From assembly GCA_944474755.1 (NCBI GenBank), contig OX104113.1:59478074-59542073 (forward strand): a DNA stretch of 64,000 bases, given 5' to 3'. Under the pieces are notes generated by a model, which saw nothing but the letters and a program-made list of their open reading frames with translations, was not told the DNA's origin and did not search any database. The position numbers and the translations under genes are program-made. Source of the stretch: Limnoperna fortunei (taxonomy: Eukaryota > Mollusca > Bivalvia > Mytilida > Modiolidae). Numbering within the stretch: position 1 is the stretch's first letter; each line of letters starts with the position of its first letter. Below, piece by piece: positions 1 through 11,848 of this stretch.

Positions 1-227
1 CATGTTTCCTTCCCATTCCTATGTAGTCCCCTTGTTTACTTACGTTCCAATTGGAAAATCCACAAACACATGTTATCCGGGATTGCTAGACCGCCAAATT
101 TTTTTCTATGGTTTTGCCCATTCGCCAAAATTAAAACCACCAAATTTTTTGCAATACATTTTGACCTAAAAACCGCCAAATTTTACACCCAATAAAATAT
201 CCAGCTATACGGTATTTCATCAATTTT

Positions 228-436
228 CGGGACAAGAACAACAAACAATAAATCAAAGCAAAAAAGAGAAGGACAATGGGATCACATATTTGATGGCCAC
301 TAGTATTAGGTAATGGGTAGGGGGTGAGAATTTATTAGTTTGTAGTGGATACAATGAGCCTAATCTTTTTTAAGTAGTGAAATCTACAGAAGGTGTCTTT
401 ATTATGCAAGGAGCATGGAATTCTCCAAACACATTA
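228..436 (-). repeat. SINE-like repeat A, degenerate fragment
   Basis: It matches the central part of the copy at 15474-15881 (acaaacaataaatca, tggccac.agt, acaatgagcc, gaaatctacagaaggtgtc, caaggagc.tgg), with many substitutions and no tail. Upstream, 87-190 holds three copies of a ccgccaaattttt motif that may be the end of another repeat. Confidence 0.7.
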
Positions 437-785
437 GCTACTATAGTTTATGGCACAAATATTTATGATATTATATTAAGTGAAACCATAATTAAATTAA
501 AAATGACAACATTCTGTCTGGGTGTACATGATAAATATCAACTTTTTTTAACCCAATGCTCATTTCAATTATTATGCAATATGCTATAAAATATTGTTTT
601 ATCTATCAGCTGTTTAGATGATCCTAGTATACACACAATTTGTGCTACAATAAATATTTGGTGAGTCGTTTGTAAATTTTTAGATTTCCAGGTATCTCAG
701 GAATTCAGTAATGGTGTGTCTACACAATACTAATGCATCCAGGACATGTATACCCGCCTTAACGAGAACCATGATCTGTATGCTG

Positions 786-2550
786 CAGTGTGGGAAACGA
801 TTTTATTTTCCAGCTTGCCATCCTGGCCAGTATCAAAACAATAGTACTTGCCGAATTTATGATCTACTAGCCTAAGTTGGCGAGTAGGTTTTCAAACTAA
901 CTCGACAACATACAATATTGATAAAAATTAAATAACAAAAACAACCATGTCGAGACTGAGAGCTACTAGTAGTTAGTTTTCTTTTCCTTATTTTGTTTTT
1001 GGATTGATTAAAAACTTTTCCATATTTGAGTTTAAATTTTGGCACCCATAGCGCTTTTTGAGATAAACTAGAGGCTCCAGCCTGTATCGCTCACCTGAAC
1101 CTGAAACCAAACAACCCTTTTTTATCCAGTTTTTCGTTGCTATAAGGAATTGCCCAACACTTCTGCAAAAATCATTAATTTTGACGTTTTAAGGGAAATA
1201 ACTCCTATAAGGAGGAGCTTTTGATGCTTAGAGGGAGAAGAGATGTTCACTTCAAATTTGCTGTACCTGTTATACTTTTTAAACTATCAGTGGAAAACTC
1301 TCTCGACTCCCCCCCCCCCACCCCCCTTTTTTCATTTTTTCTATTTTAAGCCCAACGTAGCTATGTAGGTAGTCAGGTGTCATTTGCACAATTTTGGTAG
1401 AGGACGTCCTTAAGATGATTTGTGCAATGTTTCAAAGCAGTCCTTTCATTGGAGAAGATTTTTTAAAATAAAGTAAAATTGATTAAAAAAATGTTCAAGG
1501 AGAATAATTCCTAAACGGGTCATCAGACAATCTTGACCCCAAGTCATTTTTGTAGCCCTCATAGAGCAGAACAATTAAGCAATGCTAACTTTTTCTCTTG
1601 TTCTAATAATTTTTAAGATTTTGATGCAAAAATGTCAAAAATAATCAATTTGGACAATTAAAGGGCAATTACTCCTATAAGAAGTCATCATACAACTTTG
1701 ACCCAATGGAGTGTTTTGTAGAGCTTTAGATGCTGAAGAAGGAAGGTCTGTTCGGTTTTCCTGTATCTGTTATACTTTTTGAACTATAAGCAAAAAACTG
1801 TATTTTGACCCCCTGTTCTATTTTTAGCCATGGTGGCCATGTTGGTTGGTCTGAGGCCACGATTTGGGCAAACTTGGTAAAGGACATTTTACTGATGATG
1901 TGTGCAAAGTTTCAAAGCAATCCCTTCAGTGGTTTTTGAGGAGAAGATTTTTGAAGAAAAGTTAACGACGACGACGGATGACGACAGACGCCAAGTGATG
2001 GCAATAGCTCACAAGGGTCAGGTGAGCTAAAAAATAAGTACCGCTTTTCCAACCTTGTGCCCATAAATGAAATTGGTCTATTAACTTCATTTCTTTAAAT
2101 TCCGTAATAATTTTAATTTCTTACATCATATTTTACCTAGGATTAGTGGAAAATCTAGATATTTCAGTAATATAAATTGTTTTAGATAAAAAAATTACAA
2201 AATAAAATTACGATTATGGCAATCCGAGATAGGGATCACCGCACAGTTTTTAGCACTACCGGTCTAAAAACCGGAAGTTAAAACAAGTTTATCGTGGTCA
2301 AATATTGTGTTTTTGTTTATAATTAAACTGAAGTTAATTACTCTCAAAAACGAAAGAAACATCGCGAATAACATCGTTAACGCTCGGTTATGGAACATTT
2401 ATCATAATGTAAGCCTGAATTGTTACATTTTCTTAGAACACGCCAGAGAATTTCAGCTCGCCAAACTGACGAGTAGTGATTGATCTGATCTCGCCAAAAA
2501 TCTTCTCTACTCGCATTGGGCGAGTTGGCGAGCGGTCGTTTCTCACACTG
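786..2550. mobile_element. hAT-like TIR element J with 6-bp TSD, interrupted
   Basis: TIRs are CAGTGTGGGAAACGA (left) and CAGTGTGAGAAACGA (right, reverse complement). TSD ATGCTG lies at 780-785 and 2551-2556. Subterminal copies of ttggcgag/ctcgccaa occur in both ends (844-905 and 2445-2535). A Helentron-like element is inserted at 1068-2028. A 106-codon minus-strand frame at 2377-2697 straddles the element end and is not supported as a gene. Confidence 0.75.
1068..2028 (-). mobile_element. Helentron-like element, AGCTCACC family, copy 1
   Basis: Read on the minus strand it starts AGCTCACCTGACCC after a T-run and ends with a hairpin (aggct gg agcct), then CTAG followed by T. The 5' terminal AGCTCACCTG recurs inverted just inside the 3' end (caggtgagc), an asymmetric terminal inverted repeat. 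The core has about five related units with tgtgcaaagtttcaaagca. No coding capacity was seen. Confidence 0.75.
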
Positions 2551-2556
2551 ATGCTG

Positions 2557-5500
2557 CATATGTATACATTCAATTTTTATGAAATTATATATCTGCGAAA
2601 GAAAAACCATGCTCTTGTGATAAGCATACTTGTTTAACGAAGTCTTTATTTGTTCCTGTGCTAGATGTTGAAGGACTGTTGGCATTAACTTCCCCATTTC
2701 TGTTTCTTTTCCGACTACTTGACATATTTGCAGCTATAAAAGAACAAAAAAATAGTTTGTAAAATGTTTTCAGAAGGTTAGAATTAACTAAAAATCATCA
2801 AATTGATACCAATAGTATTGCATAAATATAAATACAACAAAGTTACAAAAATCTGCATTAAATTTCACTTTAAAATAACTTCTCACCAAATTGAATCTGC
2901 ATTATTCTCGCAAATAGTTCTTAAATTTAGAGAATTCTGACAGTAAAGATCATTATTTATATTATAATGGACAGAAAATAAGTACTCATGCAAAATTCAA
3001 AGAGTTTAATTCCAAATTTTAAAAAATTTATTACACAACCATTACTTTAAATGTTTATTGAATATGTTCCATTACTTCAAGATTAATTCATACATCTGAT
3101 AATTAACTACCTAGCAGTTAGAGTATCAACTAATCGAGTTAGAGAGAACACACTGGATGTTCACTGGCCAGTTTTAAAATTAACAAGGTTTTCAAATTGT
3201 TGTTATAATTGGAATGGAATTTGTAAGAAATAAGACAAAAAATTATGATAGGTTTGGTGCTTATTTTTGAGACAGGCTATTGAAAATATGGCAGAAAATG
3301 GTTCCCTCATAAAAGCCATACAGAAATTCCCAATAAGGGTTTAAAGAGGTACAGGTACATGTATGTACTGAAATAATGAATGAAATAAACTGACAAAAAT
3401 ACCAAAAACATGACCAGCAAACATTCTGAACTAGATGAAATAACTGTACAGAGAATAGCATGATTAAGGCAGAACCCAGTACCAAATACCTTTACGTCTA
3501 CGGCCCATACAGATTCCCTAACAGTCTGTCAATAAATATTTCATCAATGAGAAATTAAAGTATCATAATAATCATACTTTAAACATATAAACAAAATGTT
3601 ATCAGCCAAGGTGCACAAATCAGTATGATAAAGGGTACGATAACTCTGGAACAATAGAATGTCACTGACCGGTAGTATAAATCTATTTTTATCAAGAATG
3701 TTTTCTATACAACTTCCTGTTAGTACCAGTAGACTAAAAATAAATGTATGTTCAAACTGAACTAATAGCTTCACCATCATAGTTTTTTGGATTACAAATA
3801 CTTTCAGCTTGATTGTAACTTATGAGTCCTGTGAGGTTGGCATAGGAAATTCGTCAACAAATTGTTATCTTTGGCAACTTTATTGTCAGTGTAAAACATT
3901 CAGACATAAGAAGACCTAAAATTTGGAAAACTTCTGTATAGTGAAAATTAAAAACTCTAAATTATTCTCTTCTGATGACACAATTAGTAATACATTTTGT
4001 ATATTTGAAAAAAAAAAAGGTTTGCAACAAATAAGTCATGGATTTTTCTAGGATTTATTCCAAATGGCAAAAACCTTACATTTTCCCAATTTTACCTAAA
4101 AAAAATTCCCCATTGAAGCCACAAGTCTCTTCTTGCTTATAAACCTGTTTTTGAAGAAATTCTATATTTTCTCAATTTTCTGTCGTTATAATGGCTGGTA
4201 TTCTTTGTTATCCAGCCTCGAAGTATTTTTCATACATCTGTTTATGGATGTTTTTTAACAGTTTGTAATTTCTCTACATTACTGTTCACAATTGTACATA
4301 TTTTGTAAACCAAGAGACTCAGGCAGAAAGTTTAGAAAAAAAGAGAGCTTCTTTAAGAAACAGATTATTGAGAGAGGTCTCTATTCTAATTAGAACATGG
4401 TCAGACATTATATATGTCAATATTTTTTACCCAGGGATAGCGAGGTATAAAATGAAGACAAATATAAGGTCTGACCATGTTTTAATTCGCACTGAGCATC
4501 ATAGCAATATTCTATTTGGATTCTAATATGTCTTATGTTTAAAAATTTTGAAGGGGCTCCAAGAGGACGCTTACAATAGTAATATTGTTTTTTGAAACTA
4601 ATAAGATATCTCTCAAAACAGCATGTTAAAGCAAAAAATATTGACATAAACATATATTTATTGAATATACTTACCTTTTTAGCAAAAAATATTGAGAAAT
4701 CTTAACAAAGTTGCATTGTTCCATTTTGAAATTTTCTAGTTGAGCCTGTATGTCGGAATTCTAATTGTGACGTTATACCATGCTCTATGCTTATTAGAAC
4801 CCTAATGTGTTCTCAAAGTGTATGAAGGACATCATATTAGAGTTACAGTCAACGATCAAATCTATGTATCCTCTGATCGAACTGCAAATAATGTATCCTC
4901 ACAATCTGATGATCAGGTTATTATTTCACAAATTTTCACAACTGACAATAAAACTGTATCGAGGGATTCCCTTTAATCAGACTAAAATGATACTGACCCG
5001 TCTGCCACTGAAATTGAAACTCCTGTTGTGTCAATGGGTCCAGTCCTGCCAGACTCTATTGATACTGTCACACTGGGGTTTAAACTGAAAAAAAAAAAAC
5101 AATGCAACTTGTTTCCCAAGACTTTTATTACAATGTATGTATTAGTCTTTCCAGTCTAACTTGTACAAAAAAAGCAATAATGTATTGTCCATCTAAAACC
5201 AACACAGGTTAATGTTATGTCTTATCTATATCTTTTTGACGGCAGGAAATATGAATGACTTATTATACTGTGCGGCATTAAATCGATATTTATGTAAAAT
5301 TTTGTGAACTTATTCCATGATGAATGGACCATTTCATTTTTCCAAAATGAAGAATGGACAGATAAAAACTTCCCAAAAATACATCAGGGTCTTTTTTTTA
5401 AAAACATTACTTACTCTACTGCATGCCGCTGATATTGTTAGGATGACAACAGCAAATGAAGAAATGAAAAAAAAAGTTTGGACTGTGAGCATTAGCTCAC

Positions 5501-8407
5501 TAGTGATACCCCTTGTCACAAAAATTTTGCATGTGTAAAAATCTAAGTACATGCATTCTGTAAACAGGAAGTAGATGACCAAGGAGCATAAAATCACTAT
5601 ACACTATATGGTACTTTAGGATAAAACAATATGCAAAATATCAGGCTTCTAAAACCTACAGTTGCTTAGAAAACTGTGACAGAAATGTTTGTTACAAACA
5701 AACCCTCTTCTACATGTACGTTGCAGGGTTATAATTACAAATAACAGACTCCCAATGGAAAAAAAGCATCTTTTTTTTAAGTGGCACAGGTTTCAGAGAG
5801 ATTAACTGATATAAACTAGATTTTATGAAGTTATTATGTCTGTGACAAAAAAAAACTGTTTTCAGGTACAGGTATTTTATGAACAAATAAAGATGAAAAA
5901 AATTCTGAAGTCTGAAATGACATGATCTTTAAATAAAATGATTACTGACAAAATACTATTTATTGCAATATGGGAGAATATTGCATATAGCGAAGTAAAA
6001 CAAGAATGAAGATTGTGTTATAAACCTTCAATGCATGTATTATAAATATGTGAGCAACTGCCATGATTTTAGAGTAAAATTAAACACAAAAAATATTGCT
6101 GTGTATTCCTATCAACATGACAAGTTGGACTGATGTCTTAAGCACATTTATTCAACATCTTATGCATTTTAAATTTCTGGCGTTTTAAGATTAACACATA
6201 TTCCATTTAACAATGACATGTGTATCAAGAATGATCCCGATTGGTAGATACTGATAACCCCATACTCGTTCTTTTATTCACTCAAGTGAAGATGTGAATT
6301 CATTTTTATAAACAAAAGGTTAAACGCAGAGTTAAACCCGAGGTGTGATGGCCGATAGAGAACAAGTGGATGAACAGACCGAAAAGCTATATGGGAATGT
6401 CCCCTATATTTTTTTGGCAGGACATAAAAATGACAAATCCCCTTATTATACTACTCCTCACATGCAAGGTGTTCCAAGTTGGTTCTATGCCAATATGGTC
6501 TAAACTAAACTTAGAGTAAGATAGCCTAATTATCTGTAATATAAGGTTTTGGGGTTTTTTTGTTTCACACACTGTAAACAATCATATTAGCAGTATATTC
6601 AATTGCTTTACAATTATTTTGTTTATGGAAAAATGAGTGAGTAGTATAGGTATCAGTGATAACAAAAAATAAACTGGAATGGACTGATATGATTCAACTA
6701 ATCATTGAAAAAAAAACCAACAATATATAACATTTGTAAGCCTTTATCTTTTTTATGTTATTTTTTTTGTCCCTTAAATAAATGTACTGACACTAACTGG
6801 TTGAGGCCTTCATAGCGATATTTAATAAATAGCAAGCTAGTTTAAACATCCAGTTAGACTAAGTGTATCAGATAGGAGCAGGTCAATGTGTGAACAAAAC
6901 AGAAATATTTAAGCTAGAAAAAACCAATTCTTGACTGGAATTTTGACAATAAACAATGGCCTCATCATTTTATATTACTTAGTAGTTTAATTTTAATAAT
7001 AAATAAATAAATTGTCATTGTAAATTAAATTTAAATTTGAATTTTTAAAAGCAAATACAAAATTATTTTTTAAATAAATATTTCATATAATATTATAATT
7101 ATTCAACTACTAGCATAGAAATTTAGAAGTTAATAATTTCTGTTGTCTGTTTTAGTTATGGTCCATTTAGGCAATAGTTCATTTTGAAAATGGTCCGTTT
7201 TAGCTATGGGATTAATCATCTAGCAGCAATTCAAAATTTGTGATGTATAGTCTGAAAATCTTCTACCATCAAACACTTTTGTAGACTTTGTTTGACAGTG
7301 GCAACATCAGAGGATTCTCTGACAAGTAATTTAAAAGAGATGGATATTTTTACAGAGACACATATTTGTTTCTTTTAACCAATTCAAGGACGCATCCTTT
7401 TAATTTACTTCTCTCTGTCTCACTATATTCTTTCAAAACTTCAGACAATGATTGAGATTAGGCAATTTTAAATCCACAGAGGTATATACAAAAAGTTGTT
7501 GTAAAAAATTGATCCATTTATTTGTTAATTGAAAATCAATTTCAAAAATATTTTGTGCTGTAAACTTTTTATAACCAAACAATAAAAATCTGTATTATAA
7601 ATAACAGAAAAATTATGGTTCCAATTTGCCAATATTAGGAAAACAAATGGTAAAAGGCAGATGCACACAAATAAAGCAATGGAAGGTTTAAAATACACTA
7701 AAAAATTAATTAATCTTGGCATATTTTTAATTGTCTTGTGCAACCTTATCATGGATCTAACTTTCCCTGAGCAGATTTTACTTGCCTGATTTCGAACCAT
7801 GACCACACCATTAGTTAATTAAATGGCCTCCAGAGTAAAATCTTTTTTTCTACTTTTTAAAGTTAATATATTTCAATCTTTTCACTGATAATGAGTTAAT
7901 ATTTATACAGTTTTTAGTATTAATGATGATCGAGGATTTGTTGTTTTACTTCAATTTATATTTTAATTACTGTAATGATGTTCAGGAAGAACTGTATCTA
8001 TAACAATGTAGTATTTGGATTAATTAAATCAAGATTCTGTTTGTTTGTAAAGTTTCAGAACATCAGATGAATATACAAGCTTACAAACTCATAATTGACT
8101 ACAAAAATGTATCTATGGTTCATACTTGTTTACAAAAATGTACCTCACTTTTGATTTGGCAAGAAATTGTAAGAATAAGACCAATTTTCAACATAAGCGA
8201 TCTCCATTATTACATGTAACTAATTTATTAATCTGTTATGTCACGATCAGCATGTAAAAAACATGTTCACTGCCAACGAGATTTCAATCTGAGGTACCTT
8301 AAATTTACACAAGCATATTTGTATACAAGTATTTACCAAAGGTACATTTTTGTAGTACCCCATAGCTATGACAAAGACCAGTTCAGCCAAATCATGGATA
8401 GATATGT
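2557..8407. other. AT-rich non-coding stretch, no supported gene
   Basis: Only short frames occur, with no recognisable domains, splice-consistent exon series or RNA genes. A coding-like remnant is listed separately at 4805-5091. The remainder is AT-rich spacer or intron with simple-sequence runs, for example at 6960-7090. Confidence 0.6.
4805..5091 (+). pseudogene. Coding-like remnant with two in-frame stops, unidentified
   Basis: One frame reads VLKVYEGHHIRVTVNDQIYV, then SSDRTANNVSSQSDDQVI and TTDNKTVSRDSL. It is broken by two close stops near 4975-4986, and continues NDTDPSATEIETPVVSMGP and PDSIDTVTLGFKL. Its composition is protein-like, unlike the AT-rich surroundings, but I do not recognise the family. 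It could be a fossil exon or a captured gene fragment. Confidence 0.25.
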
Positions 8408-9024
8408 GGGATAGATGGTAGCAGGTCGTTCTGTCCCCAGGTCGATCCGGCCCCAGGCGATTCGGCCCCAGACGATCCGTCCCCTAGTCAAACTGGCCCC
8501 AATAAACAAATTTTTAGTATATTACTACATTTAATTTTAATTTTAACTGTTTTTAAGTGTAAAAAGTGAAAAAGTGTTGATTAAAATTAGTTTAATATAA
8601 ATAATTAAATAAACAAAATATAGTGTTTTTAATTAATTTAATGATGATAACAGTTCTGATCAGTGCACATAGGTGTAACTACCCTTTGATTATTTTTAAA
8701 TTGTCATTTGCCTTGGGTTTAGTTTAGTTTCATGCCTGTGATGTTTGCATAACAACTGTAGGCTATGCTTTGTATGATTTACTCTGCATCCAAGCTGACT
8801 TTAACATCAAAGGTTACACAAAATTTGACAATTATTGATGCTGAACATCAACAATTTTAAAGAAAACATTCATTGAGCTCAAAGAATTTCTCATAGAAAC
8901 ATATTAATTAATACTCCATATCGTTGGATATATAAAATGGTTTGCAACAGCTATTTTCATTCTGAAAATGGGGTATCCATGCCAGTGTTCGAGAGAGGTT
9001 ACACGACGACAGCAAGCCCCTTAG

Positions 9025-9805
9025 TGTGACATTTGTCACAAGTGGCAACATAGGACTTGCAACACAGGGATTACCCAGTTTATATACAGGGTAATCTGTA
9101 GAGAAGAATATGATTATACATTTCACTGTTGTGAATGTGCCGAGCCAGTTGACCTAGATGACCTAAATGAGCCAGAGCCAGAGCCACAAGCAGACCCAGT
9201 ACAGGAGCCAGAACTAGACCCAGTACCGGAGCCAGAACTAGACCCAGTACCAGCAAATTACTAATTCAACATTACAGATGCAATTGAGCAAGAAGAGCCT
9301 GTTGTTGAGAGCGATATTAAAGATCCACAGCTACCGGAACACATACTTACCAGACCGTCCTGTGACATTTGAGGTGGTGGAACACGGCTCCAAGTGCCGC
9401 TTTAAGAAGTTAGTCAGTAGTGACGGTTATGCATATAGTAAAGGTTTGTCTTTAAGAATATAGTATCCGATAGTATTTTACATTATTAGTTATACATGAA
9501 TACGTCAATTAGTTATTTGATACATGAATACGTCAATAAGTTATTTGATACATGTACGTCAATAAGTTATTTGATACATGAATACGTCAATTAGTTATTT
9601 GATACAGTATAATAGATGTTTCTGTTCTGTTTTTGTAGAAGTCTACAACCCTAGTTACCCACTGGAGGTGTAGTGTTAGAAGCAAGACTCTTTGGTGTAA
9701 AGCGACAGTTATCCAGCGTGGTAACAACTTTGTGCAAGGACCTATTGTTCATGTCCATCCTAGTGACCCTGGACTGTTTAAGAAAGACACTGATAAGGGC
9801 CAATG
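9025..9805 (+). pseudogene. Decayed PHD-finger plus FLYWCH zinc-finger gene inside element B
   Basis: Bases 9025-9264 translate to a PHD-like finger (CDICHKWQHRTCNTGITQ, then HCCECAEP) and an acidic proline-rich tail of PEPELDPV repeats, ending at a stop. After a break, one frame gives IEQEEPVVESDIK. A shift to another frame near 9335 gives YLPDRPVTFEVVEHGSK and SSDGYAYSKG. An intron-like gap with a 27-30 bp tandem repeat follows, then an exon-like block (about 9640-9805) with HWRCSVRSKTLWCKATVIQR and VHVHPSDPGLF. WRC..CKA..H.H is the FLYWCH zinc-finger pattern. A stop directly before the PHD part and the frame break show it is no longer a working gene. The PHD+FLYWCH pairing is familiar from mollusc MULE-associated proteins (recollection, not searched). 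Confidence 0.7.
9488..9606. repeat. Tandem repeat, 4 units of about 27-30 bp
   Basis: Four units of the form tacatgaatacgtcaat(a)agttatttga stand in the intron-like gap of the PHD-FLYWCH pseudogene; the third unit lacks a few bases. Confidence 0.9.
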
Positions 9806-11039
9806 TATGTTAAGTATTTGGTACTACATTAAAAAATCATTTTGTTTAATATTTTAAATTGTTAGTCATAAAGTGAGTTGTAGAATATTTCACATTTTAA
9901 ATTTATTAACGTATTGTTTAACATTTCAATTTATTACAGTCATTTTATATATTAATTATGAATTATACATTGATTGTCAATATTTGTGCCTACAAGAGCC
10001 TTCTTGTGGTAGAAATTTCTCAATAATAAAAAAAGCACAAAAGATATGGATTTTTATTTAATTCAAGATTTTAAAATTTTGATGTTAAGATATTTTAACG
10101 AAGCAAGTATATATATAATAATACAACAGAAAACAATTCAGTTACGTTCGAATAAAGGTCATCAACAGTTTATATTGTTGAAAATAATTGTAGAAGTTAA
10201 TAATCTCATCAATTGTTTTGCAAAATAAGACTCTTCTTCTAATTGTTTTTTTTAAATTTATTTTAAATTCTGAAAAAGTTCTTAGCAATGTTTATGCACA
10301 TGAATGCTAGTTTGAGGTTTGAAATACATTTAATTGCAAATCCTTTGAAACAATTTTAATTACAGCAAAATTATATCAATAAAAATTGTAGCTTGTCACT
10401 ATGTTTTCTTTGATTTTCCAAGGACGCGATAAGTGCTGATCTTACATTCACATTTTCCCCCACAGAACCACTTGACTATGGTAAATGTATTTTTATTGGT
10501 AAGCATATATTTGTCCTTCCAAAACTTTGGTTTTTTTTTATAACAGTACTCTTCTCAAAGTTGAGATATTATAATCAAGATGATTATTTCTTGCCTTTTA
10601 CAATCGTCTATATTTGCATCCCTTTACAGCATATGATGAAATTTTAAATAGTACAAATTGAAAAAAAAAACTATTAAACCAAATGGGATACACCTATAAC
10701 ATATAAATCGAACATCTCTGGATATGAGTTTAACCCATATCTTTTCTTGTAATATTCCTCAGAAGACTTTAAATTAAAGCAACCATTATCTGTATCATGG
10801 TCACAAAATTTGCATGCATACTCAGCATTCAAAATAGTGAATTCCCGTGTAATACCATATTTACCATGCATACTTAGAAATACTACTTATGAATGTTGTT
10901 TTTTATATTTTACCTACCTTTGGTTTTACTGGGGCCGGATTGACCTGGGGACGAATGACCAGGTGACGAATCGACCTGGGACATATCGACTTGGGGACAG
11001 TTCGACTAGGGGACGGATCGTCTAGAAATCGGGATAGAT

Positions 11040-11848
11040 ATATGCATGGACATAACAATTTTTTAAAGATATATAAAATTTTATAATATGATGATTGTTT
11101 TAAGTGGGTGGGGATAAATAGCTGAAGGTGGGGTGCTTTAGGTGATGAGATTTTTTTTTAGTGGGGCGACTTTGCTTGAGGTGGGGGCGAATTTAGCAAA
11201 ACGTGGGGGGCGTTTTTACCGTGGCCGTGTGACGATTTGAATTGAATCCTATCAGAATTCACATACATGGGAAAAATGACTTACTTTAGGAACAGCTTCT
11301 GAGACACTGCGTTTCTATCCGAATAATATCTCAGTTATAATTTAATTAATGACCAATGGATTATTAAAATTAATCCGGCCTTTGCCAGTTTTATTTACGA
11401 TAACACATTTTCGTATTCAGTAATCACAATATTGTCTTAAAAGTGATCGTTTAGGTACATTTTTTTTTTTGCTATAACTTTGAATTTACATACTTTCGAA
11501 AATAAAACGGTCCCAAATAAGAAACTATATCTTTGTTTGCAATATGTTCGACACTTGTATTGCAGGAAACTTCGTCTTATTTTGTTTTCGTCTGCCTAAT
11601 GTGTAATACGTCATAGCCTTTGGTGTCTACACTAAATATAGATACGATAACGTGAGCCGCTATCCGGGTGTGATATTTTACTATATGGGACTTGTCGAGA
11701 TAAAGCTATGTCTACCAAAATTATGTGGATGTCATAAATAACCATACTAATGTAATTCTCAACTCAAAGTAAAATTTGACAAGAAAGAAAACTTAATATA
11801 AGTATTTGAACCACCTAATTAAAATTCTACTATATGTTCCACCTTTTT
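11040..11848. other. Non-coding spacer with G-rich minisatellite-like stretch
   Basis: No gene seen. From about 11100 to 11225 there are loosely repeated G-rich phrases (ggtggggtgcttt, agtggggcgacttt, ggtgggggcgaattt, cgtggggggcgttttt), possibly the end of another minisatellite-TIR element. A similar run ending in the same ttgaattgaatcc-like phrase occurs at about 13700-13775, in the same orientation. Confidence 0.5.

Larger units (their letters stand above)
8417..11030 (+). mobile_element. MULE-like element B with minisatellite TIRs and 9-bp TSD
   Basis: Direct 9-bp repeats GGGATAGAT flank the element at 8408-8416 and 11031-11039. The left end (8417-8503) is a degenerate run of roughly 15-bp units of the form gtcgatccgtccccag. 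The right end (about 10927-11030) is the same run inverted; the innermost left and outermost right units share gacgatccgtcccctagtc. A 9-bp TSD plus an internal FLYWCH zinc finger fits the Mutator-like superfamily (animal Phantom-type MULEs carry FLYWCH domains). No MULE transposase core was recognised inside, so this is a defective or non-autonomous copy. Confidence 0.8.
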
